Made by a program: the position numbers and the translations under genes. From contig CM049320.1 in assembly GCA_026874595.1 (NCBI GenBank), forward strand, positions 8,995,464 through 9,059,463: a stretch of 64,000 bases of DNA, written 5' to 3'. This stretch comes from Sipunculus nudus (lineage: Eukaryota; Annelida; Sipuncula; Golfingiida; Sipunculidae). Below the pieces are notes generated by a model. It was given only the letters and a program-made list of their open reading frames with translations, searched no databases and was not told the origin of the DNA. Every line of letters starts with the position of its first letter. The first letter of the stretch is position 1. Below are positions 12,175-23,430 of the stretch, in pieces.

Positions 12175-12381
12175 GGATTGGATAAAGAATGGCCAAGTCT
12201 AACAGCGTTAGTGACCCACCACACCGTCATGCATGAACTCTTACCCTGCACCCTGCGGTTACCTAGAAACGCCAAAAACCCAATCTACAAAGACAGCGAA
12301 CAGAAAGAAAAAGAGGAAGACGAGGATTACCAGAAACTAACGGACTGTTCACAAATGATGCAAGACTTATCATCGTCTTGA
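12175..12381 (+). CDS. SH2-domain gene, terminal coding exon (tensin-type SH2 C-terminus)
   Basis: The TTTGCAG acceptor is in phase 0 with the exon ending at 10608. The reading G-L-D-K-E-W-P-S-L-T-A-L-V-T-H-H, then M-H-E-L-L-P-C-T-L-R-L-P, completes the SH2 domain. The pattern S-L-A-L-V--H then L-P-C-L-L-P is the tensin-type SH2 end. An acidic/lysine-rich tail (K-E-K-E-E-D-E-D) with a Tyr follows, ending at TGA (12379-12381). Tensins continue into a PTB domain after SH2; this protein does not. It is therefore either a tensin-like paralogue lacking PTB or a separate SH2 adaptor. The SH2 call is firm and the subfamily moderate. Confidence 0.9.
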   Translation, partial: GLDKEWPSLTALVTHHTVMHELLPCTLRLPRNAKNPIYKDSEQKEKEEDEDYQKLTDCSQMMQDLSSS

Positions 12382-14140
12382 TGAGTGCTGTTAATGTAAT
12401 TGTAATAATCTATATCCGATTGTGATTATCTATTATAATAAGTCTTATATGTGTGATGTCACAGTAAAGAATTACGCAAGCATATATGTATACATATTTA
12501 TTGGATACTGGACCTGGCAGAAATGTAATGTCAGAGAAATAATGTTCAGTTAATAACCGTCAGTAAATTTAGTGTGAAGGTGACCAAAAATTAAATCTTG
12601 ACTTTTTTAATTGAAATTTATACTAAACTTCAATTACAAAATATATGGTGAAGGTATTATGTTTACACAGTAGTATTTCATACAGTTACCATAGTGTACA
12701 TGCACTAATAAAAGGTGAGGAAAAGGTACAAGGACAGTAGGTAGATTTGACATTAAAGTGTATCTTAAAACCATTTTTTTTGTTTTTCCTCACTCATGTT
12801 TCTTTCACGTTTAAAAATGAAATTCAAATTTTTTTTTATTAAATCATAATTTCAATTTTAAGTTACAAAGAAAAGTGATAGAGTAAAAAAAACATGGTTT
12901 TGAGATATGGTCATGTAGTTTAATATAAGCCCACAAAAAAAACGGTGGTTCACTGTTACTGGTTGCTTAAAATTGTGTACTATTTGGAAATTTAAAAGTT
13001 TCAGAAATGTTAAAATTTCTTATGAAAATCAATGTGAATTTCAGAAATATATATACCATCAGAAAGGACCCTGTACCAGGTTTAAAACAATGTATATACA
13101 GTATGGGGTCTAATATAACAACTTTTCTATTAATTATGAATGGAAGAGTTTTTGCCAGGATACTACCTAAAGATGTACTTGGTTGGGATGTTTTCCTTCC
13201 AGTTCTGATACTATCTTACCTCGTAGGTAACAGGTTTGTATCATGCAGTTTTTCATCAGAGTGTATGCCTGTTATGCGTGTTCCTTTCATGTTTGAGGAC
13301 TACATTTTCACCATGAACCCCATTCAGCTCTAAAAACAATAGAATGTCACTGGCTCTTCCTTGAGAAACTGCACATGCCAAGAACAAACAAGCTCCCCTC
13401 TCTTCATCTTAGCTGTGAATGTATGACTCCATAGGCATTTATATTGGACTGATAGGGCCTACTCCAATGATAATCCGCATTATATTGGCCAGTCATCCTG
13501 TTAAAATGATAAAATTATAAACCCAAAAATTAATATGAACATCCAAACCTATGTATAAATCCCATCTGTTTGGTAATCACTGTCATTTCCTGCTTGTCAC
13601 ATGACCAGTTGGACATGTGCTTGTATGCAGTCAGTAATTCCACAGCCATACAGATTGATTTACCAGTATAATGAGTTATAATAGAATGTTTCTATCTTAC
13701 ATGGTAGAGAGTACCCAGAACACAGACATATTTGAGTGGTGACATACTTTGAGCTAGAGGCATTGTCAAGAATGAGGGTTATATTTGTATTATCTTCCTG
13801 ATTTTTAGTGCAATTCTCAAAAAAAGTTGTGCCACTCTGATGTTTTGATAGACTCTGTATAATGTAGATAATGCTATTTTGATTACCAGTAGTATATATC
13901 AGTTAAACTTTAATTTGTCAGAGTATTATTCTGGTCTCCGATGTCTCCCTCATCTTCATACTACCTAGTCTGTGGCTATGCTTTCACAGACCTTGATTCA
14001 GTGACCAGCTCTGGCGTCTATCTTAATGGAAAAAAACCCAATTGGACCAGTTAAAAAAATCACATATAATTGTTCTACACGGACATAAAGTGCGATTTTT
14101 TAGTCATGTTTAGCATCAAGAATCTGACCAATCAAATAAA
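12382..14140 (+). other. Probable 3' UTR and downstream flank of the SH2 gene
   Basis: No further exon is visible. AATAAA polyadenylation signals occur at 12707-12712 and 14135-14140; the sequence alone cannot show which is used. A 108-codon ATG-initiated frame at 13007-13333 has no recognisable domain and is taken as chance. Confidence 0.5.
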
Positions 14141-14352
14141 GCTTTGTACACCTGTACCATTTCTAGTATGTGTTCTTGTTCAGACAGTGTGTGAAGAGTG
14201 TATCATTTGCATTTTATTTATTGGATTTGACTGGCAGTTGTGATTTAGCCGGAACACTTGCATGTTTGTTCATTATTCATGAAATAGACGCCAGAGCTGA
14301 TTGATGAATCAAGGTCTGTAAAAATGTAGCCACAGACTTGGTAGTGTGAAGA
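13951..14352. repeat. Long imperfect inverted repeat, ~70-bp arms
   Basis: The arm at about 13951-14021 (landmarks TAGTCTGTGGCTA, CACAGACCTTGATTCA, GCTCTGGCGTCTAT) is matched in inverted orientation at about 14283-14352 (ATAGACGCCAGAGCTGA, TGAATCAAGGTCTGT, TAGCCACAGACT). The loop is about 260 bases. If transcribed as 3' UTR it would fold into a long duplex. No target-site duplication is obvious. Confidence 0.8.
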
Positions 14353-15403
14353 TAGTCCCCCTTTCATTGATAATTTGACCATCTTATTATATGATATCCA
14401 GGTCTTGGCTTTTTCTGCATATATTTGCAGCTTCTTGTGTGACCTGGGGTTGCTTGCTAATAAACACATATACACGTAGATATGTAACCCTGGTCAGCTG
14501 TGTATTTATATATTGTGTATGATAATATGGTGTATATATGTAAAAATGTAAATATGTACTTATGTATGCATGTATTTCTTAATTAGGTCAGCACTGGGCA
14601 CCCTCCGTTTTGTTTCATGTCCTGTATACAAGTCATCTTAGTAGCCCAGTTTCAAATAAGTTTGATTTGACAGAATGATTCTTCAAATATACAATAAACA
14701 TTTAAAAATACATTGTTTTCGTTATAACTCTGTGGATACTTTCCTTCATATGTCCTCGGTGAATCGCAAACAGCCTTCCCTTGGCCACACCCTATCAGAG
14801 TCGATACTTTATACCAAGTCTAACGAATGTGATCAAATTGTAGCAAACGCAGACTGACGTCGTAGGGTCACGTAAAAATATAGTACTACGGAATCTGAGA
14901 ATACAATAAAAACTGATGAAAACAAAATTATATATATATATATATATTTGTTTAAAAATACATGGCTGAGTACATCGTCTGAAATGACTATACATTAGTT
15001 TAAAGAAGACCAATATTAAATGTTAAAGTTAATTTTAATGTATTTTTGTGCTTCTGCTATAATAACCCATGCTTGTTATGAACCCATGACAAAGTATCAC
15101 TCATTTGATTCCTATATTATTTAACACTGTTGAATCATTTAACTCTAAAAATCTATTCGACCAAGAACACCCCTCAATAACGTCTCACTGATGTAGTGAC
15201 CTTGTCCTATTTCAAACCTGCACAAAGAAATTACACTCTCTTTTTTATGATTTAGTTATGATCAGGCCAGCATTAAGCCGTGAAATTATTCTACGAAAAA
15301 CCACCATGCAAAATCCTGCATATATACATTTATGTGATTAATCTGAATCTCATACCACCAGAAATGACCAGGCATATAAAACAAACCGACTCTCTGCTTT
15401 ATT
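14353..15403. other. Intergenic, no supported gene
   Basis: AT-rich sequence with an (AT)n tract at 14929-14947. No ORF with recognisable domains. Confidence 0.6.
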
Positions 15404-18289
15404 GTATCCCCAGACAAAGTCGGGGGATACTATGTTTTCATACCGGTACCGCCGCCGCCGCCGCATATAAATTTTGTTGGCACGATAACCCAAAAAATAT
15501 TTCACGGAACTTTACCAAACTTGGCATATGTATAGATATGGGTTAGAGGACGACGCCTATTTAAAATAAGGTCATGACCTTAACTAGGAGAGTGTCCTTG
15601 ACCTTGAATAGGTCCAATTTTGGGGAAAATCACACAAATTCTTTAATATCTCAAGAAATCTTGCATGGATTTATCCCAAAATCAAGTTGATGGAAGATCA
15701 TGGATAGGGTTGTCATGTTCCAGAAACTGGTGGCGCCACCTATTATTCTTTACTTGTTTTCGTGCCGTTTAATACCCCCAAAATTGCCACCTTACAGTAC
15801 TGTGAGCATTATAAGTCAAAAACTAATGGACAGATTTCTTTTATATTATGCATATACATAGGTATGGGTTATGGGATGATGTTTATTTAAATTGGGGTCA
15901 TGACCTTTCCTATGATAGTGGCCTTGACCTTGAATATTGCCATATATGGTGAAAATCACACACCTCTTATGATATCTCCAGTGTTGATAGCCATATGGAT
16001 TTCAAACATGACTTATGTATGGCCCACCACTAAAGTAAGAACCCTATAGGTTCTAGGGTCATGAGGTCAAAGGTCAAGGTCACTGGACTGGCATTTTAAA
16101 AGATACTGTGGATGCATTTTAAGCCAAACTTTCATCCCAGGTCTTCCATCTTGAATATATAGCTCACTTGCCAATAGTGGATGATCCATATAAATTTTGG
16201 GGTCACAAGGTCAAAGGTCAAGGCCACAGGAGCTATCTGTCAAAAAATTAGTTTCTGGATGATAATTCCTGCTTTTATGAATGTATTGATTTCAAATTTG
16301 ACTTATATATGTCCCATTGAAAAAGAAAAAAAAACTCCAATTGATTTTGGGGTCATGAGGTCAAAGGTCAAGGTCACAGGACACATCTTTAAAAAGATTG
16401 TGGATGCATTTTCAGCCAAACATTTCATCTCAGACCTTTCATCTTGCACATATAAGTCATCTGCCAATAGAGGAAGACCCCTATCAGTTTTTAGGTCACA
16501 AGGTCAAAGGTGAAGGTCACAGGAGCCATCTGTCCAAAAATTAGTTTCTGGATGATAATTCCTGCTTTTATTGATGTATGGATTTCAAACTTGACTTGTA
16601 TATGTCCCATTGGAAAAGCAAGACCCAAATTGATTTTGGGGTCATGAGGTCAAAGGTCAAGGTCACAGGACACATCTTTAAAAAGATGTGGATGCATTTT
16701 AAGCCAAACTTTCATCCCAGGTCTTCCATCTTGAATATATAGCTCACTTGCCAATAGTGGATAATCCATATAAATTTTGGGGTCACAAGGTCATGGCCAC
16801 AGGAGTTATCTGTCCAAAAATTAGTTTCTGGATGATAATTCCTTCTTTTATTGATGTATGGATTTCATACTTGACTTGTATTTGACCCATTGGAAAAGCA
16901 AGACCCGAATTGATTTTGGGGTCATGAGGTCAAAGGTCAAGGTCACAGGAAACCTCTTTAAAAAGGTTGTGGATGCAATTTCAGCCAAATAATTCATCTC
17001 AGATCTTTCATCTTGCACATATAGTTCACCTGCTAAGAGTGGAAGACCCCTATCAATTTTGTGGTCACAAGGTCAAAGGTGAAGGTCACAGGAGCCATCT
17101 GTCCAAAAATTAGTTTCTGGATGATAATTCCTGCTTTTATTGATGTATGGATTTCAAACTTGACTTGTATATGTCCCATTGGAAAAGCAAGACCTGAATT
17201 GATTTTGGGGTCATGAGGTCAAAGGTCAGGGTCACAGGACACATCTTTAAATAGATGTGGATGCATTTTCAGCCACACATTTCATCTCAGATCTTTCATC
17301 TTGCACATATAGCTCACCTGTCAAGATAGAAGGACCCTATCAATTTTGAGGTCACAAGGTCAAAGGTGAAGGCCACAGGAGCCATCTGTCCAAAAATTAG
17401 TTTCTGGATGATAATTCCTTCTTTTATTGATGTATGGATTTCAAACTTGACTTGTATTTGACCCATTGGAAAAGCAAGACCCGAATTGATTTTGGGGTCA
17501 TGAGGTCAAAGGTCAAGGTCACAGGACACATCTTTATAAAGATTGTGGATGCATTTTCAGCAAAACAATTCATCTCAGATCTTTCATCTTGCACATATAG
17601 TTCACCTGCCAAGAGTGAAAAACCCCTATCAATTTTGAGGTCACAAGGTCAAAGGTGAAGGTCACAGGAGCCATCTGTCCAAAAATTAGTTTCTGGATGA
17701 TAATTCCTGCTTTTATTGATGTATGGTTTTCAAACTTGACTTGTATATGTCCCATTGGAAAAGCAAGACCAAAATTGATTTTGGGGTCATGAGGTCAAAG
17801 GTCAAGATCACAGGACACATCTTTATAAAGATGTGGATGCATTTTCAGCCAAACATTTCATCTCAGATCTTCCATCTTGCACATATAGTTCTCCTGCCAA
17901 GAGAGGAAGAAAACTATCAATTCAAGGTCACAAGGTCAAAGGTGAAGGTCACAGGAGCCACCTGTAAAAAAAATTAGTTTCTGGATGATAATTCCTGCTT
18001 TTATTGATGTTTAGATTTCAAACTTGACTTGCATATGTCCCATTGGAAAAGCAAGGCCCAAATTGATTTTGGGGTCATGAGGTCAAAGATCAAGGTCACA
18101 GGACACATCTTTAAAAAGATCAAGGTCACAGGACCAACATCTTCAACAAGATTGTGGATTGTTAGATGGAAGAAACAATAAATATGCCAAGTGTCAGTAT
18201 ATGCTGCTAAAAATGGGGGTCTGTTCTTAAAGGGGGGGGGGCTACTATGTCTGGGGATACTCTGGCACCTGCGGTGCCAAGAAATGTCT
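15404..18289 (+). mobile_element. Helitron-like non-autonomous element built of 288-bp higher-order repeats
   Basis: The left part starts near a GTATCCCC...GGGGATAC hairpin (15404-15430) and a (GCC)n run. The core holds about seven dimeric units; AGGTCAAAGGTCAAGGTCA-like motifs start at 16064, 16358, 16647, 16927, 17216, 17503, 17792 and 18080, spacing about 280-294. Each dimer is two diverged ~145-bp monomers. The 3' end carries a perfect hairpin GGCACC-TGC-GGTGCC, then nine bases, then CTAG followed by T, resembling a Helitron 3' terminus. There is no Rep/helicase ORF. The same 3' end is repeated at 19349. Confidence 0.65.
16064..18098 (+). promoter_or_regulatory. Array of nuclear-receptor DR1 / TCAAGGTCA motifs
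   Basis: Monomers contain AGGTCAAAGGTCA, a perfect direct repeat with 1-bp spacing (DR1, the RXR/HNF4/COUP-TF type). It is immediately extended to TCAAGGTCA, the ERR/SF-1-type half-site. Full 19-base matches occur at 16064, 16358, 16647, 16927 and 17503, with one- or two-base variants at 17216, 17792 and 18080. Related AGGTCAAAGGTGAAGGTCA forms occur in the alternate monomers. Whether any is bound is unknown. Confidence 0.6.
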
Positions 18290-19165
18290 AGTTAGAATAA
18301 TTGGCAGAATGCTTAATGTAAATGGAGAGAATAACTTTCATGGATGTTTCTGTAACTGAAGAGTATTAACTGGAGATAAATGTTTTATACAGAAGTAATG
18401 TTTCCTTGTAACTCATATCAGATTAACAGGCTTGTTGTTGACACAGATTTTATCACAGTATCTAGCATTTATGCGTAATGTATTAATTGACATAGTCATT
18501 TGGGCTCCACCCAAATCGCAAGTCACTGGTCACTCAAGATCAGTATCACAGGGCATAGGTAAAGGTATTAGATTATAACAATAAGATCTGTATAAACCTG
18601 TATATTAAAAATGGGTGCATGTTCTGCAGATTTAACCTCTTGTATTAATTGCATTAATAGTCTAGAGATTGTAGGGTGATATCCAAGAAATCCTCATATC
18701 CTATAAACAAGGATGAAAGTTCAGCTTCAGTTATTGTACTTGAGCATTGTAATATAATAAATAGTTATAGGGTCTTAGTATTAAAGTAGTATTGGTTTAA
18801 ATCCTTCAAGCCCGGCTGTCTCCTGATATATGAGACCCCAATGGTACCATATGACATAACATGAGAGGGGTAGGGTTAGACTCCCAACTGTGCCTTACAG
18901 AGAGAAATCCAGCAGGGGAGGGGTTTCTATAGCCACTTGTGGCTTCCATTTTACAGTGTCCTTGACTGTTGGGGAGTAATGAATAGGGCCTAATTAACTC
19001 CTTAGTAAAACAAACGCTAGATGCTAAACTAGGCCTGCAGAGCTTCCTGGTTAACCCAGACTTCACGCTGTGTGGTTATGACTGTTGGTTGAGGGTAAGT
19101 AAGAGGATATATAAACAAGTTTGTTCTGCTTCTGTTGTTAATGGCCAGCTGGTGGAAGGTGTGCA
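18290..19165. other. Spacer between the two Helitron-like 3' ends
   Basis: No supported gene. The minus-strand open frame here is short, Pro/Ser-biased and without domain features. Confidence 0.5.
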
Positions 19166-19167
19166 CA

Positions 19168-19349
19168 CTCAAAGTCACAGGACCAACATCTTCAACAAGA
19201 TTGTGGATTGTTAGATGGAAGAAACAATAAATATGCCAAGTGTCAGTATATGCTGCTAAAAATGGGGGTCTGTTCTTAAAGGGGGGGGGGGGGGGGAGCC
19301 TACTATGTCTGGGGATACTCTGGCACCTGCGGTGCCAAGAAATGTCTAG
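19168..19349 (+). mobile_element. Second copy of the Helitron-like 3' end
   Basis: From AAGTCACAGGACCAACATC to GTGCCAAGAAATGTCTAG this duplicates about 18122-18289 with few differences, apart from a longer poly-G run (19280-19296). Both copies end at the same CTAG followed by TT. That supports CTAG as a true element boundary. Confidence 0.75.
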
Positions 19350-20856
19350 TTCAATATGTGCTTTCCTGCCTAAATAAAAATAACATTTGACACCTGCACA
19401 TAATATAGACACGCTCTGTATTTGCTCCCTTAGGCCTCACATGGTTGATAACAATGACTGCATCCCATATCTTTTGTAATATGATAAGCAGCTATTTTGG
19501 TGTCAAGTCCTATCAGCCAATGTAACACTTCGCTGGGCCCGGCATTTCCTGCAGAATTGAGGAAAACGAGTCTTTCTTTACATTTTAACCAAAAAAAAAA
19601 AAAATACTTTATGCGCACGGAATGTATTAACAATTATATACATATGGTTGTTGCCTTGCTATCGGACACGTGTTGCAATTAAGGTGGCAGGACTGGTCCC
19701 CCCAACTGACCTTACTTTGTTTCAGTTTTTCCTTTGCATGGAACAAACTTATTCTTTTATACCCCCTAAAGTATATATTTTCTGAAAGCTAAGAAAATTC
19801 TCTATAGTTTGTTGATAATAAACTTTGTTTTTGAGGAACAGGTTTGAATTTGTAAGAATTTTAATTTAATTTTAATTTTTAACAAAAAATCGTTTATTCC
19901 AGCACAACTAAAGCAGATACAGAAAATCTTCTTAAATAAATCGAGAATTTAGATAATAATCCCCAGGCGTTTTTTTTGTTTAGTGAGTTTAGTTTAAAAA
20001 TTACGATTTTACAGAGTATTTAATTTTGAAATCTTCACAAATCATTTCATTTTTTACTTTTACCTCAATAAAATCCTTCAAATTTAGTATAGGCGTAAAT
20101 TAAAAAAACGCTTTTTAGAAGACATTTACAGTTATATATCTCAAAGATGGTATGTTTCGAACAAGTGATTACTGAGAAATAACGCTCTAAAGATAAGGTG
20201 TTCAGGTGAAATGATGTTCCGAGAAAATGCCAAAAACTATATTCGTAGAGATCATTCGTCCTACACACGTAAATAACCACAACTACATGTTGACAGTCAC
20301 ATGGGTTTGGTCAAGACGGTGGTTCTTATCAAACCATGCTATAATAACATGGATTAATTGACTATTTTGCTTTAAAAACGTATTAAAACGATAAAAGTTT
20401 GTCCTGTCACACCAGCGACTTGTCAAACTCCACGTGCATGGATTTCAGTAGGCGGAGCTTACAGTTTTGGCCGAGTGCCAAGGTGCGCTGAGCACTCGAC
20501 AACCCGGACCCGCGGCTGAACAGGTGCATAGCCGGGCCTAATAGGTAACCGCGTGTTTACACAGGAACAAGAGGAGCGGGATCTATGGCCATTCAAGGAG
20601 AACGAAGATTGATTAACTTATCACGGTTTACATACATTATAGGTATTTGGGAGTTGACAATAGAGACGAGTTTATAACGATCATACAAATCTCGTATAAA
20701 ATAAATTATATATTTACCGACTACCGAGCGTCAACATCCGTGTCATGGAGAGGGCCTCGTATAAGTTATTATAAATTTTTGTACAATCCATGTATAATAT
20801 ATAAAGTTTATATTTAAATCTCGCTTACACATACAAGTCATATGTGAAATCTGGAC
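19350..20856. other. Intergenic, no supported gene
   Basis: A short segment at 19434-19475 is an inverted relative of 26165-26200 (CTCACATG-TTGATAACAATGA). A GC-richer stretch at about 20400-20620 resembles a promoter by composition only. Confidence 0.5.
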
Positions 20857-21060
20857 TTATTGTTTATTGGAGGAAAGTACAACAACGGCTGAAAATAGCG
20901 CGTTTAGTTGATAACACTGCCAGAGTCGATAGGTGTCGGCCTCCGGTTTTCCTTCATGCGTAAACGTAGAGATGCCGTCATCTGACGATTCATCGTCGCT
21001 AGCCATCAGTTTGATCACGGGAGTAGGTTCGGCCCGCTGAGACTTCTTGATATCATTCAA
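20857..21060 (-). CDS. Candidate minus-strand exon, unknown product
   Basis: An open frame with an acidic disordered-looking patch (A-S-D-D-E-S-S-D-D-G) that follows a possible acceptor (ACTGCAGCAG). Codon choice and composition look more gene-like than the surroundings, but no domain is recognised. A second short ATG frame lies upstream on the same strand (21335-21469). No splice chain between them can be established. It could be chance. Confidence 0.2.
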   Translation of the reverse strand: MNDIKKSQRAEPTPVIKLMASDDESSDDGISTFTHEGKPEADTYRLWQCYQLNALFSAVVVLSSNKQ

Positions 21061-22079
21061 CTGCTGCAGTTTTTAAGTGGCATTCGGGATTTGCGTCGTC
21101 GGCCCCTCGTAGTTTCGTTTGGTATTGGCGTAATATTAATTTGTTGCGGTGTTGACAGTATGAATATCATAGACGTTATGGTTGGGATATGAAGCAGCTT
21201 ATTATAAAGTAATTTTACGTATCTGTCCATAGGCTCAGGATATAGCAGAAATAACATGATGTCAAGTGAAAATTTGTGTTTCGGCGTAACATACCCGACA
21301 AAAGACAGTAAGGTCGATGACACTAACAGACCATTTACAAGGACGGGAAAGCCGTTTGTGTGTCGCACGAAACCAAGCTGTTTTGCGTCCGAACATGCTG
21401 ACGTAGATCCTTGTGGTAGATTTTGAACCCCTTTTCAGCTTTGTATGTAGGTATCGACATCAGGCCCATTTCGCAGCAGCTCTTATAATTTAAATTGCTT
21501 CTTTCACACAATTGTCATTCGAATTTATTTCTTACAATCTATTTATTTAAATGGGTAAATGAATTAATCAACAATAGTAATTGTTTCTCGTTACCAAAGT
21601 CTTTGAGACCATCTGCGTTCTTTAAACTAATCGCTCTGTGCACTCAAAATGTCTTTGAAATACGTGACTTGCCTTTAACGCCTTTAACGTCCAGTTTTGT
21701 CTTTATAATAAATAAGGCCACATATTCTAATATGCGCTCAATAATATCGAAATCTCTTTTCTTGTGATCAGCACTAATTGTCAGTATCTTCTTACTGTAT
21801 TTGCCATGGCATGGTTCCTATTACATTGTACTCACATCAAAGCAACGTGATATCCTATTTTGTCTCTCTAATTCCTGACAAACACCCACGGAAAAGTCCT
21901 GTATATAACCATTACCATTTGAATATTCATAATAAATGTCAAATATTAGCACTATTTCAATGCATTTAACAGAACCATGTATCCACATTTCCTATGTATA
22001 GCTTTGGAAAAAGATAGTTCGAGATACTGACACCCACAGACAGATTTCTGGCGTCCCAAGGGTTCACTGAATCACCCAA
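21061..22079. other. No supported gene
   Basis: Short frames only. The ATG frame at 21335-21469 (-) has an unusually gene-like composition (G-F-K-I-Y-H-K-D-L-R-Q-H) but only 44 codons. Confidence 0.4.
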
Positions 22080-23430
22080 GCCAGGATCTATGTGCTCCAT
22101 TCGTGTGAAGGCGCACTTTCTTAGACAGTTTTAGCACCTGATCCGCTATATATGTTATGTGGAATGCATCCTGTATGTCCAAGGTCTTTTTCCTAAAACG
22201 TTTGTGAAATCTCCGGTGTGAATATTTTCTGCTAGGGGTCGTTTTTACTTAAAATAAACATCTTCCAGTTTGGAATTGTGGGGATGGCCGGAACTACGTC
22301 TCAAATGTAAAACTTGAAAATCAAAATTAGTTACATTTCAAGGAAAACCCTGTTCATATTTATGTGCATCCTAACAAGATATTGATATATACCACAGAAA
22401 CACCAATTTTTAAATTTTGTAATTTGAACAAACTATATTATCCTTTAAACTACATTTATACCTTGGCCGATTGTGTATTTAGAAGCCCCGGTGCATTGTG
22501 GGGTTTAGATGTCAATGCCCACAAACTCTAATCAGCAGAGTCGTACTTTGTTGGACAGATTCTGCGCAATATGTATAAATATTGTGTACAGGATGACGTA
22601 CACGACAGGAGAAGAACAAAGACGGTCGTTTTATTAAACGTATGACCAAACTTTCCAAGAAATTTTTCAGCCCGCCCATCCATGAGGAATGATATTCTGA
22701 CTGAGGGTTTGAAAAATCCCAAAGACCACAGCAAGAGAAAGCCCGGCAGGTGACCGAGGTTCACGGGGGTGCCTAACAAAATTAGAAAAAAGATTTAGCA
22801 CTGTTTTTTTTATGTGACTGGAGTATTGCATCCAGAACAGAGACTGTGCCCTGATGTGGTTGGCTGATGTAAAGTGTAAACACCGAACAAAATGTGGAAA
22901 GGACTTAAATCTAGCAAAACATGTTGTTTTTATTCTATCCTAAAAATATTGGGACTGGCAGTGTCAGAAATAACAAGCTTTTGTTGAGATTTTGAAATTT
23001 AAGGGGTTTTCCTTGAGCTGACGTCATTGCCGAGTTGACAATTCTCATAGACGCCACGATAGCATTTTAATCGATCACACAACCTCGGGGATTTAAAATA
23101 AATAGAAAAGGAAAATAATTGTTTAATTGGGTTAAGTTATGCACAATCTATATTGATTATTTTTTTTTATAAAAAGAGTGTGTTAAATGATTATATGATT
23201 AGTTTTGGAATATGTCTACTTGAGTACAAACGAACTTGGTAACAAACCAGATTCCGCTGAACGTCTGAAAACCTCCGAACAACGTATACTTGCTTTAAGT
23301 CAGACCAGCGAATTAGCATATCTTTTCATATCAGTTTTGAGATGCAATCATTGTTGTCGTTCATGTGAGGTTTTATGGTATAATATATACATTTACAATC
23401 AGCAGATCTATACCAAACATTTGTGAACTA
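22080..23430 (-). pseudogene. Degenerate duplicated gene fragment, copy A
   Basis: Read on the minus strand, 22090-22200 gives D-I-Q-D-A-F-H-I-T-Y-I-A-D-Q-V, clearly related to I-Q-D-A-F-H-R-R-Y-T-G-D-Q-V in copy B near 25720-25790. Farther along, T-P-V-N-L-G at 22740-22760 and the non-coding block at 23290-23400 (GATGCAATCATTGTT, CATGTGAGG) also pair with copy B in the same order. The protein family is not recognised. Stops and frame changes suggest decay, or that these are exons split by short introns. Confidence 0.45.

Noticed and set aside
13007-13333. 108-codon ATG frame downstream of the SH2 stop
   Set aside because: No domain, no splice signals, and it lies in the presumed 3' UTR.
19029-19412. 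127-codon minus-strand frame
   Set aside because: It overlaps the duplicated Helitron-like 3' end and its poly-G tract; chance translation.
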